Of a DNA stretch of 64,000 nucleotides, positions 33,793 to 45,975 are shown piece by piece; the stretch's first letter is position 1, and every line of letters starts with the position of its first letter. A model generated the notes under the pieces. The model did no database searches. It was not told where the DNA came from and saw nothing but the letters and a program-made list of their open reading frames with translations. The translations under genes and the position numbers were made by a program. The stretch covers positions 12,306,346 to 12,370,345 of the forward strand of contig NC_092052.1 in assembly GCF_003086295.3 (NCBI RefSeq), written 5' to 3'. The DNA comes from Arachis hypogaea (taxonomy: Eukaryota > Streptophyta > Magnoliopsida > Fabales > Fabaceae).

Positions 33793-36477
33793 TGATACGT
33801 AAAACATTAATTTCACGTAATTACCGGCAAGTATACCGGGTCGTATGAAGTAATAAAACTCACTAAGAGTGAGGTCGATCCCACGTAGATTGGTAGATTA
33901 AGAAACTTTAATTAAATGGTAGATTTAGTCAAGCAAACATGGTTTTGATTTCATGAGATTTGTGATTTTTGAACATAATTGCAAAAATTTAAATGGCAAG
34001 GAATTTAAAGAACGAGAAGAGAGAAAGAAGATGAAAGTAAATAACTGAAACTTAAAATGCAAGAAACTTAAATGACATTAAAGATAAATTTCAAGAAAGT
34101 AAAGATCGCAAAATTTTAAAGAGCATAAGAGTAAATAGCAAGAAATATAGAAACAGAATGTAAATGACAAGAATAATGAATTGCAAGAATGTAGAAGGGA
34201 ATTGGGTAATGGGTATTCAAACAACTAAAGAGCAAAAGAAATGAGAATTGATGATGGAGAGGATCATTAGGGATTAGAGATGCAAATTCTCCTGAATTGA
34301 TGTTAATCAATTCCTTCAAATAAACAGAGCTCTTCCCCCTAATGAAAGTGGGGTTTAGTGAATCATAGCTCCAATTTCAACAACAATTGCAGAGATAAAA
34401 ATTAAAATAAGTCTAGAGAAGAATGAAGAAGGAGAAGTTCTTAAAACTGAAATTCAAAGTTGCAAAAAAAAAAAAAAAAAAACAAAATAGAAGACCGGTG
34501 AGAAAAAGTAAAGAATAGAAATTGCTAGTGTAATAGAAAATGTCTAAGTGTCAAAAAGTCTAAAAACAAGTTCAAAAGCAAAAAAGTCCCTCAAAGTATC
34601 AAACTCTTCTCTATTTATACTACTCCTAAAACTCCTTCAGAGATCCTTAATTGGGCTAGCAATGTGGGCTTTATCCTCGTTGAATTCTTGGCTTAGTGGA
34701 AGATGTAAATAGAAGTGTTGCTCAACAGGGAGAGAGAGGCTCATTCATAATGCTCCTGGCCCAATGAGGGCATTACTGGCAAACATGCCAGTGTGAATGC
34801 ACGTTGGCAACGTGCTCATGAGTTTCCTGGGCTTGGAGTTTTGTGCTGGGCGTTGTTAGCCCAAGTTGTTGCTAACAACTTGGCTTTCCTTCTTCTTGGT
34901 TCTACTTTGCATGCCTAATGTTACCCAGAATTTGAGTGTCAATCCTCTGCTTCAATATGAACTATCATACATCATTGGAAAGCTTAGAATGTCTTCTTTC
35001 TAATGCACTTAGAATCATCTCAATTGGATTTTCCTATCTCAAGTTATGCTTCCTCAAAGAAGGTAAGGTCAGACTGCCAAGTTTGTTGAAGTTGTTGCTG
35101 AACACGCACCCTCTCTTCCAAGTTGGCAACGTGCCAAACCTCCCAGGGCTGAGACATGGGGCTGGCGTTGTTGCTGAACACGCCCCCTTGTTGGCACGTT
35201 GGCAACGTGCTCGCTGCTCCCCTCCAGGGCTGCCTTCTTGCTTCAACTTTGCTTGTCACGTTCCCTTGGAACACGCCTATAGAACTTGGCGTTGGCAACG
35301 TGCTCGAGTGAGGGGGATTGTTCTCCAAGATTGCTTGCTACGTTGTCACAAAACACGCCTATAGAGCTTGGCATTGGCAACGTGCTCGAGTGGAGGTCCA
35401 TGGCTGCTGGCGTTATCCTCAAACACGCCATTGCATCCTGGAGTTGACAACGTGCTCGAGCCTTCCTCATGGCTCCATGCTTGCTGCTTGGCGTTGTCAT
35501 AAAAAACGCATATGCACCTAACGTTGGAAACGTGCTTGATGTCTTGAGATTGCCCTCCAGGGTTGCCTTCTAGCTTGGCATTGCCTTGGAACACGTCCAT
35601 GCTCTCCCAAGCTAGCAACGTGCTCGAGCTTTCCTTGTGGCACCAAGTTTTTCTTGCTACGTTGCCTTGGAACACGCCTTCAGAACTTGGCGTTGGCAAC
35701 GTGCTTCTCCCTTTGCTGAGCTAAGTCTTCTATTCAGCGTTGTTTGCCTGCGTTGTCCTCAAACACGCCCCCCATCTCTAGGTTGGCAACGTGCTCGAGG
35801 CTTTGAAATTGCTTCTCTCCAAGGCCTTGCTTGCAGCGTTGCCTCTTAAACACGCATTTGGACTCTGGCGTTGGCAACGTGCACGAGCTTCTGACTTGCT
35901 CCCCAGAGTTGCTTGTTGCGTTATCATCAAACACGCCCATAGATTATGGAGTTGGCAACGTGCTTGATCCCTCTAGGATCACTCTCCAGGGTCGCTTGGC
36001 GTTGTCACAAGACACTCCAGTGGTAACCCAAGTTGGCAACGTGCCATTCCTTCCCAGGATCATTCCCCAGGGTTGTTGGGCGTTGTTGCAAAACACGCTA
36101 GCACTAACCAGTGTTGGCAGCATGCACTCCTCTGCTTTCACTCTGCTTTCTTGCCAAATATTGGTGTATCTTCAAGCTTTCTTGCTCTAATTCTTGCTCC
36201 CTTGCTTTCTAGCTTCATCACCTAACATAAACCAAAGAAACTTCCTCAAAGTCTTGCCATCTTATGCAATAATTTCAAGGGAATCATTCACATCAACTTG
36301 TTTATAAACTCCTTGAATATTTGCATGAATTTGGCCAACGTTAACTAGTTCTTGGTGTTTTAATGCATGGAAGTAAAACTCATAAAAATGCTTGTTTATT
36401 TCAAAGATAATGAATGAAATTAAGCTAAAACTAACTAAACTGACTAGCTAATATAACAAATATGCAAATGCATCACA
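33793..36477 (-). repeat. Short LTR b (3' LTR of copy 2)
   Basis: 2685 bp. Same ends as LTR a but lacks the segment equivalent to 31231-31620; the joint lies at TCAATTCCTT/CAAATAAAC (about 34318), where LTR a has the near repeats TCAATTCCTT and TCAATTCATT at the two borders. This looks like a short-direct-repeat deletion. LTR d carries the identical deletion. Confidence 0.9.
34785..36130. repeat. Periodic dyad array in LTR b
   Basis: Counterpart of 32095-33432 with the same unit order and spacing. Confidence 0.8.
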
Positions 36478-36512
36478 ACACCAAACTTAAAATATTGCTT
36501 GTGCTCAAGCAA
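36478..36512 (-). promoter_or_regulatory. Polypurine tract and hairpin of inner copy 2
   Basis: On the element strand, a perfect stem-loop TTGCTTG-AGCA-CAAGCAA (36495-36512) precedes TATTTTAAGTTTGGTGT, immediately followed by the LTR start TGTGATG. AAGTTTGGTG is the presumed plus-strand primer. Confidence 0.65.
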
Positions 36513-37633
36513 GGGATAAAATAATTTGACACAAGAATCTAAGATGCAAGAATTGAATGTCTTAACAGAGTAGAATTCTTCCATGAAATATTTCATCCTC
36601 AATTGTGTAGTCATCTGTTTAGTGCAACTGATCAAGGCTAATTCAAATTCTTAGTTGAAATGCTTGCTCCAATACTAGGTTGGTTAATTTCACTAGACTC
36701 TTTTTCTATACCTTAGCACATAATTCTTAAGCTATTCTTTTATCTACTTCTCTTTTCTCCCTTTTTTTTTTCACTTTTTCTTTGTTTCAATTGAGCTAAA
36801 AATCTTGTCTTAAGGCGACTCTTTAGCATAAGCTTTCAATCAACAATCCCAAACCAGTTGGTTTAAGTTGTTAAGTGTTGAAGCACTCTTAAAGATTTAC
36901 TAACTCAAGCCTCTCTGCTTAACACATTCAATCACAGGCATATAACATTGAAATTTTATTTGGATAGTGGTGTCCAGCACCTCTTTGGGTTGCTAAATGT
37001 TCTGTTATAGAGCTACTCTTGAATGTGAGTTTTCAATCGATAATCCCGAGTTAGTTAACTCAAGTTACCGGGTGATGAAGTACCCCTCGGAAGTACCCCT
37101 CGGATTTACCAGCCCAAGTATGTCTCCTAACATCAATCACCACAGACACATATCCAAATTTTGTCATTGATGCCTAGCCTTTCATTCTTTGTTCTTTGTT
37201 TTCTTTATTTCTCTTTTTCTGTTCTTCAAAATTTTGTGTATTACTCCATTGTTAAGGATCTTTGTGCTTCTAACTTCTTGAGTCTTATGACCCTTAACCA
37301 ACTAGTTTTGTATAAGCAAGCATCTTAACTCCTTTTGATTTCTTGAGCTCTTGATTCGTTCACAATGAAAGCATATATGTACTAACACTTTGTATCAGAC
37401 AATCTTGTTCTCCTAGGCTAGATTTCTTTCTGTCTTTGTTCAAACTACATCTTTTATTCCATTGACAAGTAAAAGTATTTAAGACAAGCAAACATTCCAA
37501 GCATGTGAGTGATACATGGAATAAGCAACATAACTGAGAGTGCATAAAGGGAAACAACTTAGAAGGTATACCATGTTTCAGACATACATCTTCTTTATTT
37601 AATAAAGTACTAAAGAAAAGAACTTCACCACCT
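36513..37633 (-). other. 3' untranslated region of inner copy 2
   Basis: No open frame with resemblance to a known protein. The part from 36995 onwards is what copies 0 and 1 retain. The part 36513-36994 exists only in this copy. A small local duplication GAAGTACCCCTCG (37078 and 37091) is private to it. Confidence 0.7.
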
Positions 37634-39250
37634 TTAGTCTTTATGTCCCTTTCCTTTGCCCTTTGGATCTTCTTTCTTTTTCTTTCTTATTTCTCCTTGT
37701 TGTTTTGTTGTTGAGTCCTCCTCTTCTCTTTTCCATATTCCTGAGCTTATCATCTTCTCCTTTAGCCTCTCAGCATTGAATCTCACCCTTGCAAGTTCCT
37801 GCTCTTCAAATACCTTGCGTGCTTCATTAAAACTTTTGATTTGTGGGTTGAGCAATGGGGGTGCTCCACAAAGATAGCTGAGTTTTTCTTGGGTGCATAT
37901 ATCATAGTCAATTCTGTCTCTATGTCTGGCCTCCTTGAACATTCTGCTTTCATTGAATTCTCTGTGAAATGTATCATGTCTAGCATCCAACCTATGGAAA
38001 AGCTCCCTTTGCTGAGCTTGCTCTTTCCTTAGTTGAGCTTGTTCCTGTATTACCTTCTCCATGGATCTTTCATATTCAACAGTTGAATTGTTGATGGCTT
38101 CATACATCTTGACATATTGTTTTTGTTGTAGTTCCATCATGTGTGTTTGATATTCATTTTGCTGACTCATCCATTGAACTTGAACTTCTCTTTGCTGATT
38201 CATTACCTGCCAAAGGTCCCTTTGTTGTTGAGCTTGTTCCTCTTGGCCTCTTTGAATTTGTGAATATTGCCCAGAGATTCCTTCCAAAGCGGCTTGGAGT
38301 TGATTCATGTTCAAGGTACTTGTTTCTTCCATTTCTTGAGGCTCTTCCTCTTGTCTTGCTTCTTTCCTTTTCTTTTTTCTTGCTAAAGGTTGCCTCTCCA
38401 ATTGGGTTGTGGTGACAAATTCCAATCTCTCCTTGGTGAGAGGTTTTCCAATAGATACCACGTCAGTTTCTTCAAATTCTTCGAGAGGTACTCTAGCTTC
38501 TTCACATAAGCGCAGAATAGTACTAGGATATCCTAGCCAGCTGTCCTGTTTGACCTTCTGAGCTATGTCAATGATGTTCTTGGCTATAATTTCTCCAACA
38601 TTGATCTCTCCTCCTTTCATTATGCAGTGGATCATTATTGCTCTATTCACTGTCACTTCAGAATTATTTGAAGTAGGGATCAATGATCTCCTCACTATGT
38701 CATGCCATCCTTTTGCTTGAGGTATGAGATCACCTCTTCTGAGTTTGAGTGGTTGTCCTTGTGAATCCAACACCCAATCCGTTCCTACTTTGCACAGGTC
38801 ACCTAGCACATCTACATACCTTGGATCATTTTCAACTCTTTCCTCATAGCTAGCTTGTTTGAACCGTTTTGGTTTGACCTTTAGCACCCTGTTGATGGTG
38901 TCTGGACTAAAGTCAACAGTCACCCCTCTTACATAGCTCATGTATGGCTCTTCATCATCAAATTCTCTTATCACATTAGTGTAAAACTCATGGATGAGAA
39001 CCATGCTTACTTCTTGAGGTTGATTACAGAGAAGCTCCCATCCCCTCTTTCTAATTAATTTTTGTATCTCAGAGTATTCCTCTTTTCTCAGCTTGAAAGG
39101 TAACTCCGGGACAACGTCTTTGCCTGTCATCCAACTAAAGATGCGCTCATTGTGTTTGGATTTGAACCTTCTTCGATCAAAGGTGTTTTGTTCTTCTTCT
39201 TCTACAGGTTGCTTGTCTTTTCCCTTCTTAGCTCTTGATGATGAGGCCAT
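37634..39250 (-). CDS. ORF3 protein of inner copy 2, intact (538 aa)
   Basis: Open from ATG 39248-39250 to the stop at 37634, same length as the copy 0 protein and about a dozen residues different (for instance KLIRK against KIIRK, DEEPYMSY against DEESYMSY). Domain plan: N-terminal Transposase_32-like domain, Q/E-rich coiled coil from about residue 305 to 430, basic lysine-rich tail. No membrane segment. This copy sits in an element with LTRs and so could be transcribed, although its gag-pol is dead. ORF3 staying open while gag-pol decays may be chance or recent origin; a substitution test would tell. Confidence 0.8.
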   Translation of the reverse strand: MASSSRAKKGKDKQPVEEEEQNTFDRRRFKSKHNERIFSWMTGKDVVPELPFKLRKEEYSEIQKLIRKRGWELLCNQPQEVSMVLIHEFYTNVIREFDDEEPYMSYVRGVTVDFSPDTINRVLKVKPKRFKQASYEERVENDPRYVDVLGDLCKVGTDWVLDSQGQPLKLRRGDLIPQAKGWHDIVRRSLIPTSNNSEVTVNRAIMIHCIMKGGEINVGEIIAKNIIDIAQKVKQDSWLGYPSTILRLCEEARVPLEEFEETDVVSIGKPLTKERLEFVTTTQLERQPLARKKKRKEARQEEEPQEMEETSTLNMNQLQAALEGISGQYSQIQRGQEEQAQQQRDLWQVMNQQREVQVQWMSQQNEYQTHMMELQQKQYVKMYEAINNSTVEYERSMEKVIQEQAQLRKEQAQQRELFHRLDARHDTFHREFNESRMFKEARHRDRIDYDICTQEKLSYLCGAPPLLNPQIKSFNEARKVFEEQELARVRFNAERLKEKMISSGIWKREEEDSTTKQQGEIRKKKKEDPKGKGKGHKD

Positions 39251-40218
39251 TGAAATTCAATTGCAAGGGTCAACTCTTCCAACACCAAACTTAGAGGAAT
39301 GCTTGTCCTCAAGCATAAAGAAAATGTTTATGAAGGGGGTGTAGATGGATATGGTGACCAGGTAATGAATACAAGCTTGAAAGTGATAGTGAGAGGGAAT
39401 GAAGAAGGGGGTGGTTCGGGTAGGCTAGGGGAAATGGTGCACTCTAAATTTTGCTGAGCAAATCATAGGATCAAAGCCAAAATCTGCGAAGCAAGGATGA
39501 TTTAAAAGTTGAGTGTGATTTCGGCTGAGGTGAATTGATGAAATGTGGTGATGGAGAATGGTATATATGAGTGAGGATAAAGTGAGGTTTGATGATTGTG
39601 GCTGGAGTGGTTAAAGTGATATTTATGATGAGGGAATGGTCTTGAAGGTTCGATCAAGGCATGGGAAAAATGAATCTTCTTTGCCTAATGCATGCTAAGG
39701 TGTTTTCCTCAATGCACACAATCCAAGGTATATATGGATGTACAAAATCCAAGGCACATGTGACTTCTCCTTTCTTTTGTGTGTGTCTGTGATCCTTTCT
39801 TCAAGATTCTCCCATCACTTCTTTCTTTCACTTCCCTGCAGCAAGAATTCAAAGGCTTTAGAATTTCTTGTATTTGGACTCATACTTTTTTTTTTTGATG
39901 ATTACTTTCATATCACTAAAAGAAATAACTACACTGTTGCTCTATGGTCTAGCATTTTCGTGTATGTATGGACACCAAACTTAGTTTGTGACTAAGTGTT
40001 GTAAAAAGAAATTTTTGCAATTATTTCAAGATTGGCCACACCAAACTTAGTTCCTTGCATACACTATGTGCTAGTTCACTCTTTATTCTCTTAGATGTTT
40101 ATGATGCAACTTCTCATTATTGATCACTAAAGCATGAAAATAAAAGACTCCTGTGCATGGGTTGCCTCCCATGAAGCGCTTGTTTATCGTCCTTAGCTTG
40201 ACGTTGCAGCTCTTTTGC
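39251..40218 (-). other. pol-ORF3 spacer of inner copy 2
   Basis: Counterpart of 18568-19536. The stem-loop plus TAAGTTTGGTGTT block is at 39281-39316, with two further TAAGTTTGGTGT copies near 39973 and 40041 on the minus strand. Confidence 0.7.
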
Positions 40219-43200
40219 TCATGTTAGCAAGTGCACATTTTCTTCCTTGCTCCAGGGGCCACCAAGATAAAGTTTCACCCTATGCCCATTAGCTGCAAAA
40301 GTCTATTTTGAAGCTTGATCAAGTAATTCCACATAGCCATGAGGGGATACTTTGGTGATGGTGTATGGACCAGTCCATCTAGACTTGAGCTTTCCAAGGA
40401 AAATCTTCAGTCTTGAGTTGAATAGCAACACCTTTTGGCCTGGTTCGAATGTTCTTTGGGAGATTCTCTTGTCATGCCACCTTTTTGCTCTTTCTTTGTA
40501 TATTCTGGCATTTTCATATGCCTCCAATCTGAATTCCTCTAATTCATTGAGTTGTAGTAACCTCTTTTCTCCTGCTGCTTGAGCATCTAAATTCAAAAGT
40601 TTGGTGGCCCAAAAGGCCTTGTGTTCAAGCTCCACAGGGAGATGGCATGCCTTCCCATACACCAGCTGAAATGGAGATTTTCCTATGGATGTTTTGAATG
40701 CTGTTGTTCTGTATGCTCAAAGTGCATCATCCAGCTTCCTAACCCAATCCTTTCTTGTTGCTCCCACAGTTTTTTCCAGAATCCTCTTTAGCTCTCTGTT
40801 AGCAAGTTCAGCTTGCCCATTTGTCTGTGGGTGATAAGGTGTGGCCACTTTGTGAGTAACTCCATATTTGTGGAGTAGAGAATTTAATTGCTTGTTACAG
40901 AAGTGGCTTCCTCCATCACTTATAAGTCCCTTGGGCACTCCAAATCTAGTGAAGATGTTTCTCTTTAGGAATTGCAATACCACGTTGGTATCACATGTAG
41001 TGGTGGCTATTGCTTCTACCCATTTTGAAACATACTCCACTGCCACCAAAATGTATTTGAATGTGTATGATAGAGGGAAGGGTCCCATAAAATCTATTCC
41101 CCACAAATCAAAGAGCTCCACTTCCAAAATGAACTTCTGAGACATCTCATTTTTCCTTGTCAAACCCCCTGTTCTTTGACATTCATTGCAATGGCTCACA
41201 AAGTCTCTAGCATCCTTGAAGATGGAAGGCCAGTAAAAACCACTTTGAAGCACCTTTGCAGCAGTTCTTTCAGCTTCAAAATGGCCACCATAGCTTGAGT
41301 TGTGACAATGCCATAGTATGTCTTTCATCTCAACCTCCGGTACACACCTTCTTATCATTCCATCTGGGCATCTTTTGAATAGAAATGGCTCATCCCAGAA
41401 GAAGAACTTGGCCTCATGTAACAACTTCTTGACTTGTTGTTTTGTGTATTCTTGTGGGATGATCCTTCCTGCCTTGTAGTTGGCCATGTCTGCGAACCAA
41501 GGGATATGTTGAATTTGCAAGAGATGCTCATCTGAAAATTCTTCATTTATTGATTGAAGATTGTCTTGACATGCATCTTGTGGCACCCTTGATAGATGGT
41601 CAGCAACTTGATTTTCACTACCTTTCCTATCCTTTATCTCAATGTCAAATTCTTGTAGGAGCAGTACCCATCTGATTAGCCTTGGTTTGGCATTCTGTTT
41701 TGACATAAGATACTTAAGAGCAGCATGGTCAGTATATACTAAAACTTTAGATCCAATCAAATATTGTCTAAACTTATCAAAAGCATATACCACAGCTAGT
41801 AACTCTTTCTCTGTTGTGGTGTAATTTCTTTGAGCTTCATTCAATACTTTACTTGCATAGTAGATAACATGAAGCTTTTTTTCCTTCCTCTGCCCCAACA
41901 CAGCACCAATTGCAAGGTCACTTGCATCACACATGAGTTCAAAAGGCAATCCCCAACTTGGGGGTGTGATGATTGGTGCTGTGGTGAGCGTAGCTTTTAG
42001 AGTTTCAAAGGCATGTTTACATTCATCATCAAAGAGGAAAGGATTGTTTACCACCAGCAGATTGCTTAGTGGCTTTGCTATTTTGGAAAATCTTTGATGA
42101 ATCTTCTATAGAATTCAGCATGCCCTAAGAAGCTTCTAACAGCTTTCACACTAGTTGGTAAAGGAAGTTTTTCTATAATTTCTACTTTTGCCTTGTCAAC
42201 CTCTATACCCTCTCTTGAAATTTTGTGACCAAGAACAATGCCTTCGGGTACCATGAAATGACATTTCTCCCAGTTTAAAACCAAATTGGTTTCTTGGCAC
42301 CTCTTCAAGACTAGGGTAAGATGGTGCAAGCAAGTGTTGAAAGAATCGCCAAAGACAGAGAAATCATCCATAAAGACTTCAATAAATTTTTCTACCATGT
42401 CCGAGAAGATTGATAGCATGCATCTCTGAAAGGTAGCTGGGGCATTACACAGTCCGAATGGCATTCTCCTGTAAGTAAAGACTCCAAAAGGACAGGTAAA
42501 GGAGGTCTTCTCTTGATCCATGGGGTCAACTACTATTTGGTTATATCCAGAGTATCCGTCAAGGAAACAGTAATAAGCATGGCCAGCCAGCCTTTCCAGC
42601 ATCTGGTCAATGAAAGGAAGGGGGAAATGGTCCTTTCATGTGGCATCATTCAGCCTCCTATAGTCAATGCACATCCTCCATCCAGTCACTGTTCTTGTTG
42701 GAATAAGCTCATTCTTCTCATTGACAATAACAGTCATCCCACCTTTCTTTGGTACTACTTGAACTGGGCTAACCCATGGACTGTTAGAGATGGGGTAAAT
42801 GATCCCAGCTTTACTTAGCTTCAGTACTTCTTTTTGGACCACCTCTTTCATTGTGGGATTCAATCTTCTCTGAGGTTGTACCACTGGTTTAGAATTTTCC
42901 TCCAAGAGTATCTTGTGCATGCATATGGCAGGGCTTATGCCTTTCAAGTCATCAATGGTCCATCCTAACGCCTCTTTGTGAGCTCTCAATACTACAAGTA
43001 GCTTTTCTTCTTCCTCTGCACTCAATGTAGAATTGATGATCACTGATAAGCTGTCCTTTTCACCAAGAAATGCATATTTAAGATGAGGGGGTAGTGGTTT
43101 CAACTCTTGTTGTGGTGCCTCTTCTTTCTTAGCTTCACTTGGTTCCTCTGGTGTGTCCAATTTGTTCTCTTCTTGTCCTTGGATGTCCTGGACTTCCTCC

Positions 43201-45791
43201 TGTTTCACTTGATGGTTTATTTCAAGTACTTCTTTAACCAAAGAATCCACCACATCAATCTTCATGCAACTCTCTTTCTCAACGGGGTGTTGCATTGCCT
43301 TGAATACATTTATGGTCATTTGCTCATCATGTACTCTGAAAATTATCCCTCCCTTTTCCACATCAATGATTGTTCTAGCTGTAGCCAAAAAGGGTCTACC
43401 AAGGATAACTGAGTTGCTCCCCTCTTCGTCCAAATCTAGAACTACAAAATCAGCTGGAAATATAAAGTTCCCCACTTTCACCAAGAGGTTCTCAACTACA
43501 CCATTTGGTATTTTGATAGATCTGTCAGCAAGTTGGAGTGACATCCTTGTGGGTTTCAACTCTTCTATCATCATTTTCTTCATCATGGTAAGGGGCATTA
43601 AGTTAATGCTTGCTCCCAGGTCACAGAGTAATTTGTCAATGGCTATACTCCCAATTGTGCATGGTATGAGGAAGCTGCCTGGATCCTTGAGTTTTGGTGG
43701 CAGTCCCCTTTGAATAACGGCGCTACACTCTTGAGTGAGAATCACTGTTTCTTTCTCTTGCCAACTTCTCTTCTTGGTGATTAATTCTTTAAGAAACTTT
43801 GCATATAGTGGCATTTGTTCCAAGGCCTCTGCCAATGGGATGTTGATTTCAAGTTTCTTAAAGATTTCCAAGAACCTTGGGAATTGTTGATCTTTCGTTC
43901 CTTTGTGTATCCTGGTTGGGTATGGAAGCTTGGGTACATAGGCTTTCACTCCTTCATTCTTGTTCTCCTGTTGTGGCTTCACATTCTCCTTGTTTTTGGA
44001 GTGGTTGTCTTGAGTGGGTGTCTTGCTTTGTGGCTTTTCATCTTCTTTGCTTTCTTGAGGTGTTGATACCTTGTCTTCACCTTGCTTGCTTGCTGTGCCT
44101 TGCTCTTTGAGTTTTGTTGCTTCCTTGTTAGAACTTTCTCCAATTACTTTGCCACTTCTCAACTGAAGAGCTTTGCATTCTTCTCTTAGGTTGGGTACTG
44201 TGTCACTTGGGAGGACATTGGTCGGCCGTTCAGCTTATTTAGCCAATTGTCCCACTTGCCGTTCAAGGCTATTCATGGTTGCTTCATTTCTCTCTTGCAC
44301 TTTGATCAAGCTTTGAGTGGACTGAGCAATTGCTTGTAGGGCTGCCTCAAGACATGAAAGTCTATTTTCATGATGGTCAATTGGTGGTATGATGGGGGTG
44401 GAATGTGGTTGCTGGAAGTTGTTTGTAGAGGTGGTGTGGTAATTTTGGGGGTTAGATGTTGGTGCGGAAATGTTATTTTGGTGAGTTTGTGGATTGTGGT
44501 GAGGTGGTTGATATGTGTTTTGTGGTTTCTTGTATTGGTTAGTGTTGTTGGATGAGTGGTTTTGGTTGTGTGTGTTGCGGGAATGGTTGGAGTTGTTGTT
44601 CTTCTGCCACTGGTTTTGATTATCACCCCATCACAGGTTGGGGTGGTTCGTCCAGGATGAGTTGTATGTGTCACCATGAAAGTCATTTTGAAATGAACTT
44701 GAGGTGTTTTGCATGTATTGAACTTGTTCTTGTTGCTGCTCAACATTGCCTGCTTCATTTTGACCCCATTCAATTGAAGCCTGATTTGTTGTACTCACTG
44801 AAGCTAGTTGGAGGCCATCTATTCTCTTAGCCATCATTTCCATTTGTTGCTGGATTTGTTGGTGCATCAACTTGTTCTGTGCCAAGATAGTATCCACTCC
44901 TTCTAGTTCCAACACACCCTTCTTTTGAACGGGTTGGCGTTGCCTCTGATGAGCAAAGAAGTATTGGTTATTTGTCACCATGTCTATGAGATTCTGAGCT
45001 TCTTCGGCTGTATTCATCAATTGTAGCGAGCCTCCTGTAGAGTAATCCAAAGATTCTTGAGATTTTTCAGTCAACCCTTCATAGAAATTTTGAAGTTTAT
45101 CCCATTCACTGAACATCTCAGGTGGACATTTTCTAATCAAGGTTTTGTATCTTTCCCATGCTTCATACAATGATTCCCCATCCATTTGAGTGAACGTTTG
45201 CACCTCTGTTTTTAACCTGATGATCCTCTGAGGCGGATAGAACTTGGATAGGAATTTATTCACCAGATCATCCCAAGTGTTGATACTTTCCTTGGGAAAT
45301 GTCTCTAGCCATTGAAATGCCTTGTCTCTCAAAGAAAATGGGAATAATAGCAGCTTGTAAACATCTGGATGCACACTATTTGTCTTGACAGTTTCACATA
45401 TTCTTAGGAAGACAGATAGGTGTTGGTTTGGGTCCTCAAGGGGGCCTTCTCCATAGGAACAATTGTTTTGCACGAGAGTGATGAGCTGAGACTTTAATTC
45501 AAAGTTGTTTGCATGAACATTGGGAGCGAGTATACTGCTCCCACAGTCTCTTGGATTTGGGAGAGTGTAAGAAGCTAGAACTCTCCTTTGAGGTGGGTTG
45601 TTATTGTTGGCAACTCCCTCTGGGTTGTTATTGTTGGCAACTCCCTCAGCATAGTTATGTGAATTGCCCTCCATGATTTGGTCTTCTCCTTCTGAATCCT
45701 CCTCACCAATTATCCCTTTTCCTGCTGCTTTTCTTCTTAACCTTCGAAGGGTTCTCTCGTCTTCAGGATTAAATCTCCTTACCTCTGACAT
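40219..45791 (-). pseudogene. gag-pol polyprotein of inner copy 2, five or more lesions
   Basis: It starts MSEVRRFNPEDERTLRRLRR at 45791. Same domain order as copy 1. Lesions: TGA 44631-44633 in the gag C-terminal part (expected AGA), TAA 44235-44237 (expected CAA), TGA 42636-42638 (expected CGA, in RT), a one-base deletion near 42088, TGA 40717-40719 (expected TGG, after integrase), TAG 40303-40305 (expected CAG). It also has a private in-frame 27 bp tandem duplication in gag (EGVANNNNP repeated, about 45606-45650). Most point lesions are G:C to A:T changes, as expected for methylated repeats. Confidence 0.9.
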
Positions 45792-45951
45792 ACACAAACA
45801 CACAAACTAACAACACAAATGAAATACTCTATTGCTAGAGTGAAGATAAAGTTAGCAAACAAAATATCAAACAGTTAGTGGGCTTTAACAAAGAAAAGAA
45901 AAATGCTTAATCTAAACTACCATTCACTTAATCATTGTCAATATTTTCCAA
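45792..45951 (-). other. 5' leader of inner copy 2
   Basis: Untranslated leader, matching 30523-30682. Confidence 0.7.
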
Positions 45952-45969
45952 TCCCCGGCAACGGCGCCA
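45952..45969 (-). promoter_or_regulatory. Primer binding site, tRNA-Asp type (copy 2)
   Basis: TGGCGCCGTTGCCGGGGA on the element strand, perfect as in copy 1, with the same six-base spacer (45970-45975) to the LTR. Confidence 0.9.
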
Positions 45970-45975
45970 AAAACT

